Origin: an uncultured Lachnospiraceae bacterium
Lineage (GTDB): Bacteria > Bacillota > Clostridia > Lachnospirales > Lachnospiraceae
NCBI GenBank assembly: GCA_905203555.1
Contig: CAJKWK010000028.1
Location: forward strand, 1-32,501
Reading direction: 5' to 3'
Length of the DNA stretch: 32,501 nucleotides
The notes below the pieces were generated by a model. The model had not been told where the DNA came from. It did no database searches and saw nothing but the letters and a program-made list of their open reading frames with translations. The first letter of the stretch is position 1. Each line of letters opens with the position of its first letter. Positions 1-7,962 of the stretch are shown piece after piece. The position numbers were made by a program, and so were the translations under genes.

Positions 1-27
1 TCACGAGGTTTTTCTGATTTTTGATGT

Positions 28-56
28 TTGAATAAACAGGCATTTTATGATAAAAT
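28..56 (+). promoter_or_regulatory. Sigma-A-type promoter of the SDR gene
   Basis: A -35 box TTGAAT (28-33) and -10 box TAAAAT (51-56) are separated by 17 bases. The predicted start of transcription is near 63, giving a leader of only about 23 bases that holds the AGGAGG ribosome binding site (73-78). Confidence 0.6.
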
Positions 57-85
57 AATTATATTACAGTTTAGGAGGGATCATC

Positions 86-847
86 GTGAAAGAATTATGT
101 GAAAAGGTGGCAATTGTAACAGGTGCAGGGCAGGGGATCGGTAAAGGAATCGCTCTTTGTCTGGCAAAACGCGGAGTGAAAATCATTGCAACAGGACGTC
201 GTCTGGAGCCGATTGAGCAGACTATCGCAGAGATCAAGGAACTGGGCGGAGAAGGGTTTGCGATGAGCTGTGATTCCGCAGATCGGGCAAGAGTAGAAGA
301 AGTCGTAAAAGCTGCTGTTGATACGTATGGTACGATTGATGTCATTGTCAACAATGGACAGGCAATTGTTCCATCTGCACCGGTAGAAGAGACAACACAC
401 GAAAGTATGGTAAAGGCATGGGAAAGTGGCGTTATCGGTTCACTGAACTATATGCAGGCTGCATTTCCGTATATGAAGGAACAGCATGAGGGAAGAATCA
501 TTAACTTTGCATCTGCTACAGGAATGTTCGGAATCGCAGGCCAGCTTGCATACGGCTCTAATAAGGAAGCTCTTCGTGGATTGACAAAGATTGCCGCAAA
601 GGAATGGGGACAGTATGGTATTTGTGTTAATATCGTGCTTCCGGGCGCAGAGTCTCCGGCTGCAAAGGCATGGGCTGAGAAGTTCCCAGAGGAATATGCA
701 AAACAGGTGAATTTGAATCCGATGAAACGCTTTGGTGATCCGGAGAAGGATATTGCTCCGGTAATCGCATTTCTTGCAGGACCGGATTCCTGTTATTATT
801 CAGGACAGAGTGTCATTGTAGATGGTGCAAATTCAATTATGCCGTAA
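86..847 (+). CDS. SDR family NAD(P)-dependent oxidoreductase
   Basis: A 253-residue short-chain dehydrogenase/reductase of classical (FabG-like) length. Visible motifs are the Rossmann TGAGQGIG at residues 12-19, NNG at 89-91 (the usual NNAG with the alanine missing), the catalytic Ser143, and the Tyr156-x3-Lys160 pair; a PG follows at 186-187. The arginines after the second strand (GRR, 37-39) suggest NADP preference, which is inference. The start is GTG at 86, chosen because AGGAGG at 73-78 sits seven bases upstream. The gene has its own promoter and a terminator 33 bases after the stop, so it is probably monocistronic. The substrate cannot be told: SDR sequences of this type include 3-oxoacyl-ACP reductases, sugar and steroid dehydrogenases. 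The family call is secure; the specific reaction is not. Confidence 0.9.
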   Translation: MKELCEKVAIVTGAGQGIGKGIALCLAKRGVKIIATGRRLEPIEQTIAEIKELGGEGFAMSCDSADRARVEEVVKAAVDTYGTIDVIVNNGQAIVPSAPVEETTHESMVKAWESGVIGSLNYMQAAFPYMKEQHEGRIINFASATGMFGIAGQLAYGSNKEALRGLTKIAAKEWGQYGICVNIVLPGAESPAAKAWAEKFPEEYAKQVNLNPMKRFGDPEKDIAPVIAFLAGPDSCYYSGQSVIVDGANSIMP

Positions 848-879
848 TTCATACGGAGGAAGAGTTCGCTCATAGTGAT

Positions 880-928
880 CAAAACCGGAAAATTGGCCAG
901 AAAAGGCTGAGATTCCGGTTTTGTTTTC
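880..928 (+). terminator. Rho-independent terminator after the SDR gene
   Basis: An 11-bp stem (880-890 with 913-923, CAAAACCGGAA against TTCCGGTTTTG) encloses a loop with a minor inner hairpin. The stem ends in a T-rich stretch, TTTTGTTTT. Confidence 0.75.
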
Positions 929-975
929 GCATAAATGCAAAAGAAAAATCTTTTTGATAAAAACAGAGTGCGCTC

Positions 976-1004
976 TTGATTTTTGAAAAGAGCAGTATTA
1001 TAAT
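976..1004 (+). promoter_or_regulatory. Promoter of the branched-chain aminotransferase gene
   Basis: TTGATT (976-981), a 17-base spacer and a perfect TATAAT (999-1004). Transcription should begin near 1011, leaving a leader of about 80 bases. I see no clear attenuator or T-box in it. Confidence 0.7.
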
Positions 1005-1089
1005 GAGTACAGTTCAAAATACATTCATGAATTAAAGCAATGACGTGAACGATGATATATGTTTCTTTACTGGAATGGAGGAGATGGAA

Positions 1090-2115
1090 ATGGAGAAAAA
1101 GAATATAGACTGGGAAAATCTGGGATTTGGGTATATTCAGACAGACTCCAGATATGTAGCGAATTATAAAGATGGAAAGTGGGACGAAGGCGGTCTGACG
1201 GCAGATGCAACGATTACAATGAATGAGTGTGCCGGAGTTCTACAGTATGCACAGACGGTTTTTGAAGGAATGAAAGCCTATACAACAGTAGATGGAAGGA
1301 TTGTTACCTTCCGTCCGGACTTGAACGGGGCACGTATGGAAGATTCAGCAAGACGTTTGGAGATGCCGGTCTTTCCGGCAGATCGTTTTGTGAAGGCTGT
1401 GGAAGAGACGATTCGTGCGAATGCAGCTTATGTTCCTCCATATGGTTCCGGCGCAACGTTATATGTACGTCCGTATATGTTCGGAATCAATCCGGTGATT
1501 GGAGTGAAACCGGCGGATGAGTATCAGTTCCGCGTATTTACGACACCGGTGGGACCGTATTTCAAAGGCGGAGTAAAACCACTGACAATTTGTGTGTCAG
1601 ATTTTGACAGAGCCGCACCGCATGGAACCGGACATATCAAAGCCGGACTCAATTATGCGATGAGCCTGCATGCGATTGTTACAGCACATGCAAATGGATT
1701 TGATGAAAATATGTATCTGGATTCTGCTACCAGAACAAAAGTAGAAGAAACCGGTGGGGCAAACTTTATCTTTGTAACAAAGGATAACAAGGTCGTAACT
1801 CCTCATTCTGATACGATTCTTCCATCCATTACCCGTCGTTCTCTGATGTATGTTGCAGAACATTATTTGGGACTGGAAGTAGAAGAGCGCGATGTCTACA
1901 TGGAGGAAGTAAAGGATTTTGCAGAGTGTGGTTTGTGTGGAACAGCAGCGGTGATTTCTCCGGTTGGAAAGGTAGTAGATCATGGAAAGGAAATCTGTTT
2001 CCCGAGCGGTATGGAAAAGATGGGACCGATTACACAGAAATTGTACGAGACATTGACCGGAATCCAGATGGGACAGATCGAAGCGCCGAAGGGATGGCTG
2101 CATGTGATTGAATAG
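1090..2115 (+). CDS. ilvE: Branched-chain amino acid aminotransferase
   Basis: A PLP-dependent class IV (D-amino acid/branched-chain) aminotransferase, catalysing the last, reversible step of leucine, isoleucine and valine synthesis with glutamate as amino donor. From the start at 1090 the protein has 341 residues, typical of the larger bacterial BCAT subfamily. The PLP lysine is Lys184 in GTGHIKAGLNYA; VFEGMKAY (58-65) and RPYMFG (127-132) are characteristic. An in-frame GTG at 1045 and an ATG at 1084 also exist, but GGAGGAG (1077-1083) lies six bases before the ATG at 1090, so that start is preferred. The gene stands alone, with its own promoter upstream and a terminator shared with the convergent mgtE downstream. 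Confidence 0.93.
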   Translation: MEKKNIDWENLGFGYIQTDSRYVANYKDGKWDEGGLTADATITMNECAGVLQYAQTVFEGMKAYTTVDGRIVTFRPDLNGARMEDSARRLEMPVFPADRFVKAVEETIRANAAYVPPYGSGATLYVRPYMFGINPVIGVKPADEYQFRVFTTPVGPYFKGGVKPLTICVSDFDRAAPHGTGHIKAGLNYAMSLHAIVTAHANGFDENMYLDSATRTKVEETGGANFIFVTKDNKVVTPHSDTILPSITRRSLMYVAEHYLGLEVEERDVYMEEVKDFAECGLCGTAAVISPVGKVVDHGKEICFPSGMEKMGPITQKLYETLTGIQMGQIEAPKGWLHVIE

Positions 2116-2130
2116 TATCATGTGAGAAAT

Positions 2131-2178
2131 GAAAGGGCAGTAGAACCTCAAAATTTGAAAGAGGTTTACTGCCTTTTT
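2131..2178. terminator. Terminator between convergent ilvE and mgtE
   Basis: The arms GGCAGTA-G-AACCTC (2136-2149) and GAGGTTTACTGCC (2161-2173) form a 13-bp stem with one bulged G. It is followed by T5 on the plus strand and preceded by AAA, so it serves the plus strand well and the minus strand less well. Confidence 0.75.
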
Positions 2179-2193
2179 GAATGTCATATGTGA

Positions 2194-3528
2194 TCAAAGC
2201 TGAAAGACTTGTGTGGCAATCTGGAAATAGATGAGGATGGAACAGGTATCTACCAAAGTTGTGATCAGCGGTGATGCCATAATTGCCGGATCCAGCCCTA
2301 CTCGATTTGCCAGAAGAGGCAGGAGACAGCCGATCAGCTTGGAAAGTATGATGGTTGCCAGAAGGGAAAGTCCGATGACGAGTGCAAGTGCTGCATTCTG
2401 GTACATGATCAGAATACGGATCCCGTTTGCCACAGCCAGGATCATTCCTACGATCAAGGAAATACGAAATTCCTTAAATAGGACGCGGAAAAAATCTTTG
2501 AATTGAATTTCATTTAATGCAAGTCCGCGGATGATCAGTGTAGAACTTTGCGAACCGCAATTTCCTCCGGTGTCCATAAGCATGGGAATGAAGGCAACCA
2601 AAAGCGGAATGGCAGCGAAAGCATTTTCGTATTTGCTGATGATGGTTCCGGTAATGGTAGCTGAAAACATCAGGATCAGCAGCCAGACAATACGATTCTT
2701 CGCATGACTCCATACAGAGGTCTCGAAATATGTTTTTTCACTAGGGTTGATGGCAGCCATTTTAGTAATATCTTCCGTTGCCTCTTCTACCATAACATCG
2801 ATGGCGTCATCAAAAGTGACGATTCCTACGATATGGTTGTCAGCATCGACAACAGGCAGGGAGAGAAAATCATATTTTTGAAACAGGCGGGCAACCTCTT
2901 CCCTGTCTGTATGAGTGTTGACGGAGATGAGTTCTGTCGTCATTAAATCTTGGATCTGTACATTATCGTCTGTTGTCATTAGATCTTTTGCGCTGACAAT
3001 GCCGATCAGCTTGCGCTGATGTGTGACATAGCAGGTGTAGATGGTTTCTTTATGGATGCCTGTCTGTTTGATCTGTGCCATTGCCTGGGAAACGGTCATG
3101 TCATTTCTGAGATTTACATATTCCGTTGTCATGATACTTCCGGCGCTGTCTTCCGGATAATGTAAAAGGACGTTGATCGTATTGCGTTTATCCGGTGTTA
3201 CAGCGTTTAAAATACGGCTCACCAGATTGGCAGGAAGTTCTTCCAGCAGATCGACGGTATCATCCATGTAAAGATTGTCAAGCAGATCTTTTAACTCTGT
3301 TTCTGTAAAGATTTCTACAATATAGGTCTGTAATGCCGGTGTCATATTGGCAAATACTTCTGCGGCCTTGTCTTTGGAAATCAGACGAAAAGCGAGAGCA
3401 AGCGCCTGGTCTTCCAGTTCGGAAAGAAGTACGGCAATGTCAACAGCATTCATGACCTCTAAAATCCCCTGGACTGCTTTGAAGTTTTTCTGTTCTAAAA
3501 GTGTTGTAAAAATTGTTTTATCCATCAT
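2194..3528 (-). CDS. mgtE: Magnesium transporter MgtE
   Basis: A 444-residue MgtE-family Mg2+ channel. The order of domains is the cytoplasmic MgtE N-domain (about residues 1-120), a pair of CBS domains (about 130-250) that sense Mg2+ in this family, and a C-terminal membrane domain (about 280-444) of five predicted helices. The family signature TGGNCGSQSS is near residues 317-326. The start is the first of two ATGs at 3528, seven bases after AAAGGAGG. The upstream region holds an M-box riboswitch and a terminator, so expression should fall when cytoplasmic Mg2+ is high. This is the standard arrangement for Firmicute mgtE genes. Confidence 0.96.
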   Translation of the reverse strand: MMDKTIFTTLLEQKNFKAVQGILEVMNAVDIAVLLSELEDQALALAFRLISKDKAAEVFANMTPALQTYIVEIFTETELKDLLDNLYMDDTVDLLEELPANLVSRILNAVTPDKRNTINVLLHYPEDSAGSIMTTEYVNLRNDMTVSQAMAQIKQTGIHKETIYTCYVTHQRKLIGIVSAKDLMTTDDNVQIQDLMTTELISVNTHTDREEVARLFQKYDFLSLPVVDADNHIVGIVTFDDAIDVMVEEATEDITKMAAINPSEKTYFETSVWSHAKNRIVWLLILMFSATITGTIISKYENAFAAIPLLVAFIPMLMDTGGNCGSQSSTLIIRGLALNEIQFKDFFRVLFKEFRISLIVGMILAVANGIRILIMYQNAALALVIGLSLLATIILSKLIGCLLPLLANRVGLDPAIMASPLITTLVDTCSILIYFQIATQVFQL

Positions 3529-3580
3529 AAGAATGCCTCCTTTCGATTGAGCAGGATTTCAGAAGGTGGCCTTCCTCAGG

Positions 3581-3612
3581 AAAAATAAAACGTCATTGCC
3601 TGAGCAATGACG
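3581..3612 (-). terminator. M-box expression-platform terminator of mgtE
   Basis: On the minus strand a 9-bp perfect stem, CGTCATTGC against GCAATGACG (3591-3599 with 3604-3612), has a 4-base loop and is followed by a run of TTTTATTTTT. It lies between the M-box aptamer and the mgtE start, where a Mg2+-dependent attenuator belongs. Confidence 0.85.
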
Positions 3613-3630
3613 TCATCTGATTCTATCTCC

Positions 3631-3790
3631 ACTTCATCGTTCAAGCTTTAGTATCACAGGGCTTATAAATTGCATTAGGTTATGCCTTCACGACATATCC
3701 TGCTAACCAGCGCATTGTGTCTCCACAATCTTGCGGCAGCAATCTTAGGAATGATCCAAATCCCTGTGGTAACCTCACCTACCGAAATCT
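3631..3790 (-). promoter_or_regulatory. M-box (ykoK) magnesium riboswitch
   Basis: Read on the minus strand, this segment shows the conserved M-box blocks in order: GGTAGGTGAGG at the 5' end, a GCTGCCGCAAG segment, the GGAGACACAATGCGCTGG segment, and near the 3' end GTGATACTAAAGCTTGAACG followed by ATGAAG. The aptamer is followed by the terminator at 3581-3612 and then mgtE. In this family Mg2+ compaction favours termination, so mgtE should be switched off in high Mg2+. Recognition is from remembered consensus, not from a covariance-model score. Confidence 0.93.
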
Positions 3791-3810
3791 ATGTTTTGTT
3801 TTATAGACGT

Positions 3811-3839
3811 ATCTTAAACGGATTTTTTTTGTTTGTCAA
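3811..3839 (-). promoter_or_regulatory. Promoter of the M-box/mgtE transcript
   Basis: On the minus strand TTGACA (3834-3839) and TAAGAT (3811-3816) are 17 bases apart. The predicted start near 3804 leaves room for the whole aptamer. Confidence 0.65.
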
Positions 3840-3937
3840 GACTGAATTTACAGATTGACATGAAAATATGTTCTTTATGTAGAGCATAAAATGTGGTACA
3901 CTGAAATGAAGTCAGAAGGCAGCAGGAGGCAGTAAGG

Positions 3938-4720
3938 ATGGAAGCATATACAAGTTTTGCGGCAGTATATGATACATTTATGGATAACGTACCCTATGAA
4001 GAATGGGGAAGATATCTTCATCGTTTGTTAAGAGAATATGGCATTGATTCCGGGATGGTTCTGGATCTGGGTTGTGGCACCGGGACGATGACAGAGTATC
4101 TCGCAGAGTGCGGATATGATATGATCGGAGTAGATTATTCAGAAGATATGCTGGAGATCGCTTTGGAGAAAAAATTAAAATCCGGACATGATATTTTGTA
4201 TTTGTGTCAGGATATGCGTGAGTTTGAATTGTATGGAACAGTGCGGGCTATTGTAAGTATCTGTGATTCTGTAAACTATATTACAGAGCCTTCAGAATTA
4301 CAGCAGGTGTTTTATTGGGTGAATAATTATCTGGATCCGGACGGTATTTTTATTTTTGATTTTAACACAGAGTATAAGTACCGGGAAATCTTGGGGGATT
4401 GTACCATCGCAGAGAGCAGAGAAGACTGTAGTTTTATCTGGGACAACTATTATTATGAAGAGGAAAAGATCAACGAGTATGAATTGAGTCTCTTTGTGCG
4501 GGATGAGGAACTGTCAGAAAACGGACAGGAGATTTATCAGAGATATCAGGAGACGCATTATCAGAGAGGATATACGCTGGAAGAGATGAAAGCTCTTTTA
4601 GAGGCGGCGGGGATGAAGGTTCAGGCGGCTTATGATGCATTTACAAAGGAGCAGCCTTCGGAAGAAAGTGAGAGAATCTATGTGATTGCGTCCAAAGGGC
4701 AGCAGGCGAAATGTGAATAG
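3938..4720 (+). CDS. Class I SAM-dependent methyltransferase
   Basis: A 260-residue methyltransferase with the Rossmann-like AdoMet fold. Motif I, VLDLGCGTGT, is at residues 41-50; the acidic residue ending strand 2 is in GVDYSEDM; SICDSVNYI, the strand-4 region, follows. The start ATG at 3938 has AGGAGG eight bases upstream. It is the first gene of a forward run with hslO, whose start is 22 bases after this stop, and nadE. The substrate is unknown; similar proteins next to hslO are usually annotated only as methyltransferases. A likely promoter is TTTATG/TACACT just upstream, with a weaker match than the others in the window. Confidence 0.88.
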   Translation: MEAYTSFAAVYDTFMDNVPYEEWGRYLHRLLREYGIDSGMVLDLGCGTGTMTEYLAECGYDMIGVDYSEDMLEIALEKKLKSGHDILYLCQDMREFELYGTVRAIVSICDSVNYITEPSELQQVFYWVNNYLDPDGIFIFDFNTEYKYREILGDCTIAESREDCSFIWDNYYYEEEKINEYELSLFVRDEELSENGQEIYQRYQETHYQRGYTLEEMKALLEAAGMKVQAAYDAFTKEQPSEESERIYVIASKGQQAKCE

Positions 4721-4742
4721 GATAGAGAAAGGATGTAATGAA

Positions 4743-5618
4743 ATGAAAGATTATATTGTAAGGGCAACAGCGGCAAATGCACAGATCCGCGCATTTGCGG
4801 CTACTACGACAGAATTGGTGGAAGAGGCGAGAGTACATCATGGCACCAGTCCGGTAGCAACGGCGGCGCTGGGACGGCTGCTGACCGGTGGAGTGATGAT
4901 GGGAAGTATGATGAAGAATGATACGGATGTATTGACACTGCAGATCAACTGCAGCGGTCCGATCGGCGGCCTGACTGTAACGGCAGATGCGTTGGGCAAT
5001 GTCAAAGGATATGTCAATGAGCCGGAAGTATTGCTGCCTCCGAAAAATGGAAAATTGGATGTGGGAGGTGCGCTGGGACAAGGCATCTTAAATGTAATCA
5101 AAGATATGGGGCTGAAGGAGCCTTATGCCGGTCAGACAATTCTTCAGACAGGAGAGATTGCAGAGGATCTGACATATTATTTTGCAACATCGGAACAAGT
5201 TCCGTCTTCCGTAGGTTTGGGAGTTTTGATGGAAAAAAATAATACAGTACGCTGTGCAGGCGGATTTATTGTACAGGTTATGCCATTTATTGAAGAAGAG
5301 GTGCTGGCAAAGCTGGAAGAGAATATCAGCAAGATCCAGTCAGTGACATCGATGCTGGATAATGGGCATACACCGGAAGAGATGCTGGCGCAGGTGTTGG
5401 AAGGATTGGATGTAGAGATTACAGACACACTTCCGGCGCGGTTTTACTGTAATTGTTCGAAAGAGCGGATTGAAAAGGCAATCATTAGTATAGGGAAAAA
5501 GGATATACAGGAAATGATTGATGATGGAGAAACGATAGAAGTAAAATGTCATTTCTGTAATCAAGCATATCATTTTACTGTAGAAGAATTAAAAGAAATA
5601 TTGAAAAAGAGCCGGTAA
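4743..5618 (+). CDS. hslO: Hsp33 redox-regulated chaperone
   Basis: A 291-residue Hsp33, the cytoplasmic holdase chaperone activated by oxidative unfolding. The C-terminal zinc switch is intact, with Cys236-x-Cys238 and Cys269-x2-Cys272. The N-terminal core begins with the typical KDYIVRATAANAQIRAF. An upstream in-frame ATG at 4686 overlaps the previous gene and would add 19 non-family residues; the ATG at 4743 has an AAAGGA-type site upstream and matches the family start. It lies in a probable operon with the methyltransferase and nadE. For an anaerobe it fits a role in surviving oxygen or hypochlorite exposure, which is inference from the family. Confidence 0.95.
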   Translation: MKDYIVRATAANAQIRAFAATTTELVEEARVHHGTSPVATAALGRLLTGGVMMGSMMKNDTDVLTLQINCSGPIGGLTVTADALGNVKGYVNEPEVLLPPKNGKLDVGGALGQGILNVIKDMGLKEPYAGQTILQTGEIAEDLTYYFATSEQVPSSVGLGVLMEKNNTVRCAGGFIVQVMPFIEEEVLAKLEENISKIQSVTSMLDNGHTPEEMLAQVLEGLDVEITDTLPARFYCNCSKERIEKAIISIGKKDIQEMIDDGETIEVKCHFCNQAYHFTVEELKEILKKSR

Positions 5619-5632
5619 GAGGAAAAGGACGG

Positions 5633-7561
5633 GTGAAAAAGATGAAACAGGGATTTGTAAAAGTTGCGGCAGTGACACCGGATCTGCGCGTAGCGGATGT
5701 TGCATATAATACAGAAAAGATTTGTGAAGCAATCGAAGAGGCAGCGCAGGAAAGAGCGAAGATCGTCGTTTTTCCGGAGTTGTGTATCACCGGATATACG
5801 TGTGGGGATCTGTATTTGCAGGATGCTCTTTTAAAAAGTGCAAAAAATGCGTTGCAGTATATTGCAGAAACTACAAGAGAGAAAGATATGTTAGTTTTTA
5901 TAGGGCTGCCGCTGGATGTAGAAGGAAAGTTATATAATGTTGCAGCAGCGCTGAATCGCGGGGAAATATTGGGGCTGACAACAAAAACATTTTTGCCGAA
6001 TTATGGGGAATTTTATGAAATGCGTCAGTTTACACCCGGACCGGAAGTGAGCAGAGAGATCTTGCTGGATGGAAATCTGGTACCGTTTGGACCTCAGATT
6101 TTGTTTCAGGCAACAACCATGGAAAATCTGATCGTATCGGCTGAGATCTGTGAAGATGTCTGGTCACCGATTCCACCGAGCATAAAGGCTGCATTGGAAG
6201 GGGCTACAATTATCGTAAATTGTTCAGCAAGTGATGAGAATGTCGGAAAGGATAGCTACCGAAGAAATCTGATTGCAGGACAGTCTGCGAGACTGATCTC
6301 CGGATATGTTTATGCAAATGCCGGTGAAGGGGAATCTACGACGGATGTGGTATTCGGCGGCCATAATATCATTGCAGAGAATGGAGCTGTGCTGAAGGAA
6401 TCCAAACGTTTCAAAAATGGAATCATATATAGTGAGATTGATATTGAGCGGATTGTGGGTGAGCGGAGAAGAAATACAACATTCCGGATGGCACAGAAAC
6501 CGGAACTGAAACGAGTGCCGTTCTATATTGAAGAAGAGGAAACAGAACTGACCAGAGTTTTCTCGAAAAGTCCATTCATTCCGACAAGTGAAAAGCTACG
6601 GGCAAAACGTTGTGAAGAAATTTTGAATATACAGGCAATGGGGTTGAAAAAACGGCTGGCTCATACGCATGCAAAGACTGCAGTGGTTGGAATATCAGGC
6701 GGATTGGATTCTACGCTTGCTTTGCTGGTGACTGCAAAAGCATTTGATCTGCTGAAAAAGGATAGGAAAGAGATTTTGACAATTACGATGCCTTGTTTCG
6801 GGACAACGGACAGGACATATCAAAATGCATGTGAGATGTCCAGAAGGCTTGGAACCACGTTGCTGGAAGTGCCGATTGCAGATGCGGTCAAGATTCATTT
6901 CCGGGATATCGGACAGGATCCGACGGAACATGACGTAACCTATGAAAATGCACAGGCGCGTGAGAGGACACAGGTGTTGATGGATATTGCAAATCGGGAA
7001 AACGGGATGGTGATCGGAACCGGTGATATGTCAGAACTGGCTTTGGGCTGGGCAACTTATAACGGGGATCATATGTCTATGTATGGAGTCAATGCATCCA
7101 TACCGAAGACCTTAGTGCGTTATCTTGTTCGTTATGCAGCAGATACAGAAGAAGATGCAACTTTGCAAAAGGTTCTTTACGATGTTTTGGATACGCCGGT
7201 GAGTCCGGAACTGCTCCCGCCAAAAGAAGGAGATATTGCACAGAAAACAGAAGATCTCGTAGGACCTTATGAACTTCATGATTTTTATTTGTATTATTTC
7301 CTGCGGTTTGGGTATTCGCCAAGTAAAATCTTTAAACTTGCTGAGCGTACTTTTGCCGATGAATATGACTGCGTAACGATTTTGAAGTGGTTGGAAATAT
7401 TTTGCAGACGCTTTTTTAGTCAGCAGTTTAAACGTTCCTGTCTTCCGGACGGACCGAAGGTAGGAAGCGTGGGATTGTCTCCGCGAGGTGACTGGAGAAT
7501 GCCGAGTGATGCGTGTGTGGCTGCATGGATGAAAGATCTGGAAAATATATCTTTAATGTGA
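5633..7561 (+). CDS. nadE: Glutamine-dependent NAD+ synthetase
   Basis: A 642-residue two-domain enzyme that amidates deamido-NAD+ using glutamine, the last step of NAD synthesis. The N-terminal carbon-nitrogen hydrolase (glutaminase) domain carries the Glu-Lys-Cys triad: Glu49 in FPELCITGY, a lysine in TKTFLPNYGE, and Cys173 in SAEICEDVW. The C-terminal synthetase domain has the ATP PP-loop SGGLDS at 355-360. Length matches the long bacterial form. The start used is GTG at 5633, four bases after an AAGG and ten after AAGAGG; an ATG at 5642 is possible and would remove three residues. The gene is 14 bases downstream of hslO. No strong terminator follows in the A/T-rich DNA after the stop. Confidence 0.95.
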   Translation: MKKMKQGFVKVAAVTPDLRVADVAYNTEKICEAIEEAAQERAKIVVFPELCITGYTCGDLYLQDALLKSAKNALQYIAETTREKDMLVFIGLPLDVEGKLYNVAAALNRGEILGLTTKTFLPNYGEFYEMRQFTPGPEVSREILLDGNLVPFGPQILFQATTMENLIVSAEICEDVWSPIPPSIKAALEGATIIVNCSASDENVGKDSYRRNLIAGQSARLISGYVYANAGEGESTTDVVFGGHNIIAENGAVLKESKRFKNGIIYSEIDIERIVGERRRNTTFRMAQKPELKRVPFYIEEEETELTRVFSKSPFIPTSEKLRAKRCEEILNIQAMGLKKRLAHTHAKTAVVGISGGLDSTLALLVTAKAFDLLKKDRKEILTITMPCFGTTDRTYQNACEMSRRLGTTLLEVPIADAVKIHFRDIGQDPTEHDVTYENAQARERTQVLMDIANRENGMVIGTGDMSELALGWATYNGDHMSMYGVNASIPKTLVRYLVRYAADTEEDATLQKVLYDVLDTPVSPELLPPKEGDIAQKTEDLVGPYELHDFYLYYFLRFGYSPSKIFKLAERTFADEYDCVTILKWLEIFCRRFFSQQFKRSCLPDGPKVGSVGLSPRGDWRMPSDACVAAWMKDLENISLM

Positions 7562-7653
7562 ATTATGCAAAAAGTTATAATAAAACCAATAAAAACATTA
7601 AAAATTAGTAAAAACTTACAAAAAAGTCATAAAAGAATTGTAAATTATATCAA

Positions 7654-7681
7654 TAGACTATAAAAAAATAAATGATATACT
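7654..7681 (+). promoter_or_regulatory. Probable promoter of the riboswitch/permease/guaD transcript
   Basis: TAGACT (7654-7659) and TATACT (7676-7681) are 16 bases apart. Transcription would begin near 7688, about 20 bases before the aptamer. The stretch 7562-7650 before it is very A/T-rich and shows no gene. Confidence 0.5.
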
Positions 7682-7709
7682 AATAGTAGTTGAATAAAGC
7701 ACTGCTAAT

Positions 7710-7773
7710 TTATGTATATGCTGGGGATTGGCCCAGTGTTTCTACCAACTACCGTAAAGAGTTGACTACATAA
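7710..7773 (+). promoter_or_regulatory. Purine riboswitch aptamer, guanine class
   Basis: P1 is TTATGTA (7710-7716) with TACATAA (7767-7773). P2 is closed by GCTGGG and CCCAGT around loop GATTGG. J2/3 is the hallmark TTTCTACC (7739-7746). P3 has loop CCGTAAA, and J3/1 is GACTA. The ligand-specifying base (position 74 in xpt numbering) is C at 7766, which in this family means guanine/hypoxanthine rather than adenine. U22, U47 and U51 equivalents are kept, so it is not a 2'-deoxyguanosine variant. P2 plus its loop is three bases shorter than in B. subtilis xpt. The transcript encodes a purine permease and guanine deaminase. Confidence 0.93.
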
Positions 7774-7796
7774 CCTTGTGTGGTCGCTCTTTTTTT
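7758..7796 (+). terminator. Riboswitch-overlapping intrinsic terminator
   Basis: The 5' arm (7758-7772) consists of the 3' strands of P3 and P1 of the aptamer. It pairs with TGTGTGGTCGCTCT to give about 14 pairs with one bulged T and a few G-U pairs, followed by seven Ts (7790-7796). Terminator and folded aptamer cannot coexist. Ligand binding should therefore prevent termination. Confidence 0.85.
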
Positions 7797-7804
7797 GTTG
7801 CCAG

Positions 7805-7842
7805 GCATGCGATAAAACAGTCCGATGGACTGTTTTGCGTGC
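7805..7842 (+). other. Strong leader hairpin between riboswitch and permease
   Basis: AAAACAGTCC (7814-7823) and GGACTGTTTT (7827-7836) pair perfectly around GAT. The stem is extended by GCATGC (7805-7810) with GCGTGC (7837-7842) across a 3-base bulge. No clean T tract follows, so it is not an obvious terminator. It could be a processing or stability element in the 166-base stretch between terminator and start codon. The rest of that stretch (7843-7962) holds no gene I can support. Confidence 0.6.
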
Positions 7843-7962
7843 AGACAAAGAAGAGTGATATCAAAAAAAGCCGCGGCCGGGCGAATAGGATTTTTAGCTG
7901 CAGACAAAAAATCCAGATACACAAGGCGGCAGAAATTTTTTGAAAGTGAGGATTATGTAGTA

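Noticed and set aside
1597..2187. A 196-codon reverse frame within ilvE
   Set aside because: It lies opposite the aminotransferase coding sequence and shows low-complexity Cys/His/Arg composition typical of antisense frames.
7825..7962. N-terminal extension of the AzgA-type permease from an ATG at 7825
   Set aside because: The added 46 residues are basic, not family-like, and are encoded by the riboswitch leader hairpin. The ATG at 7963 gives the usual permease N-terminus.
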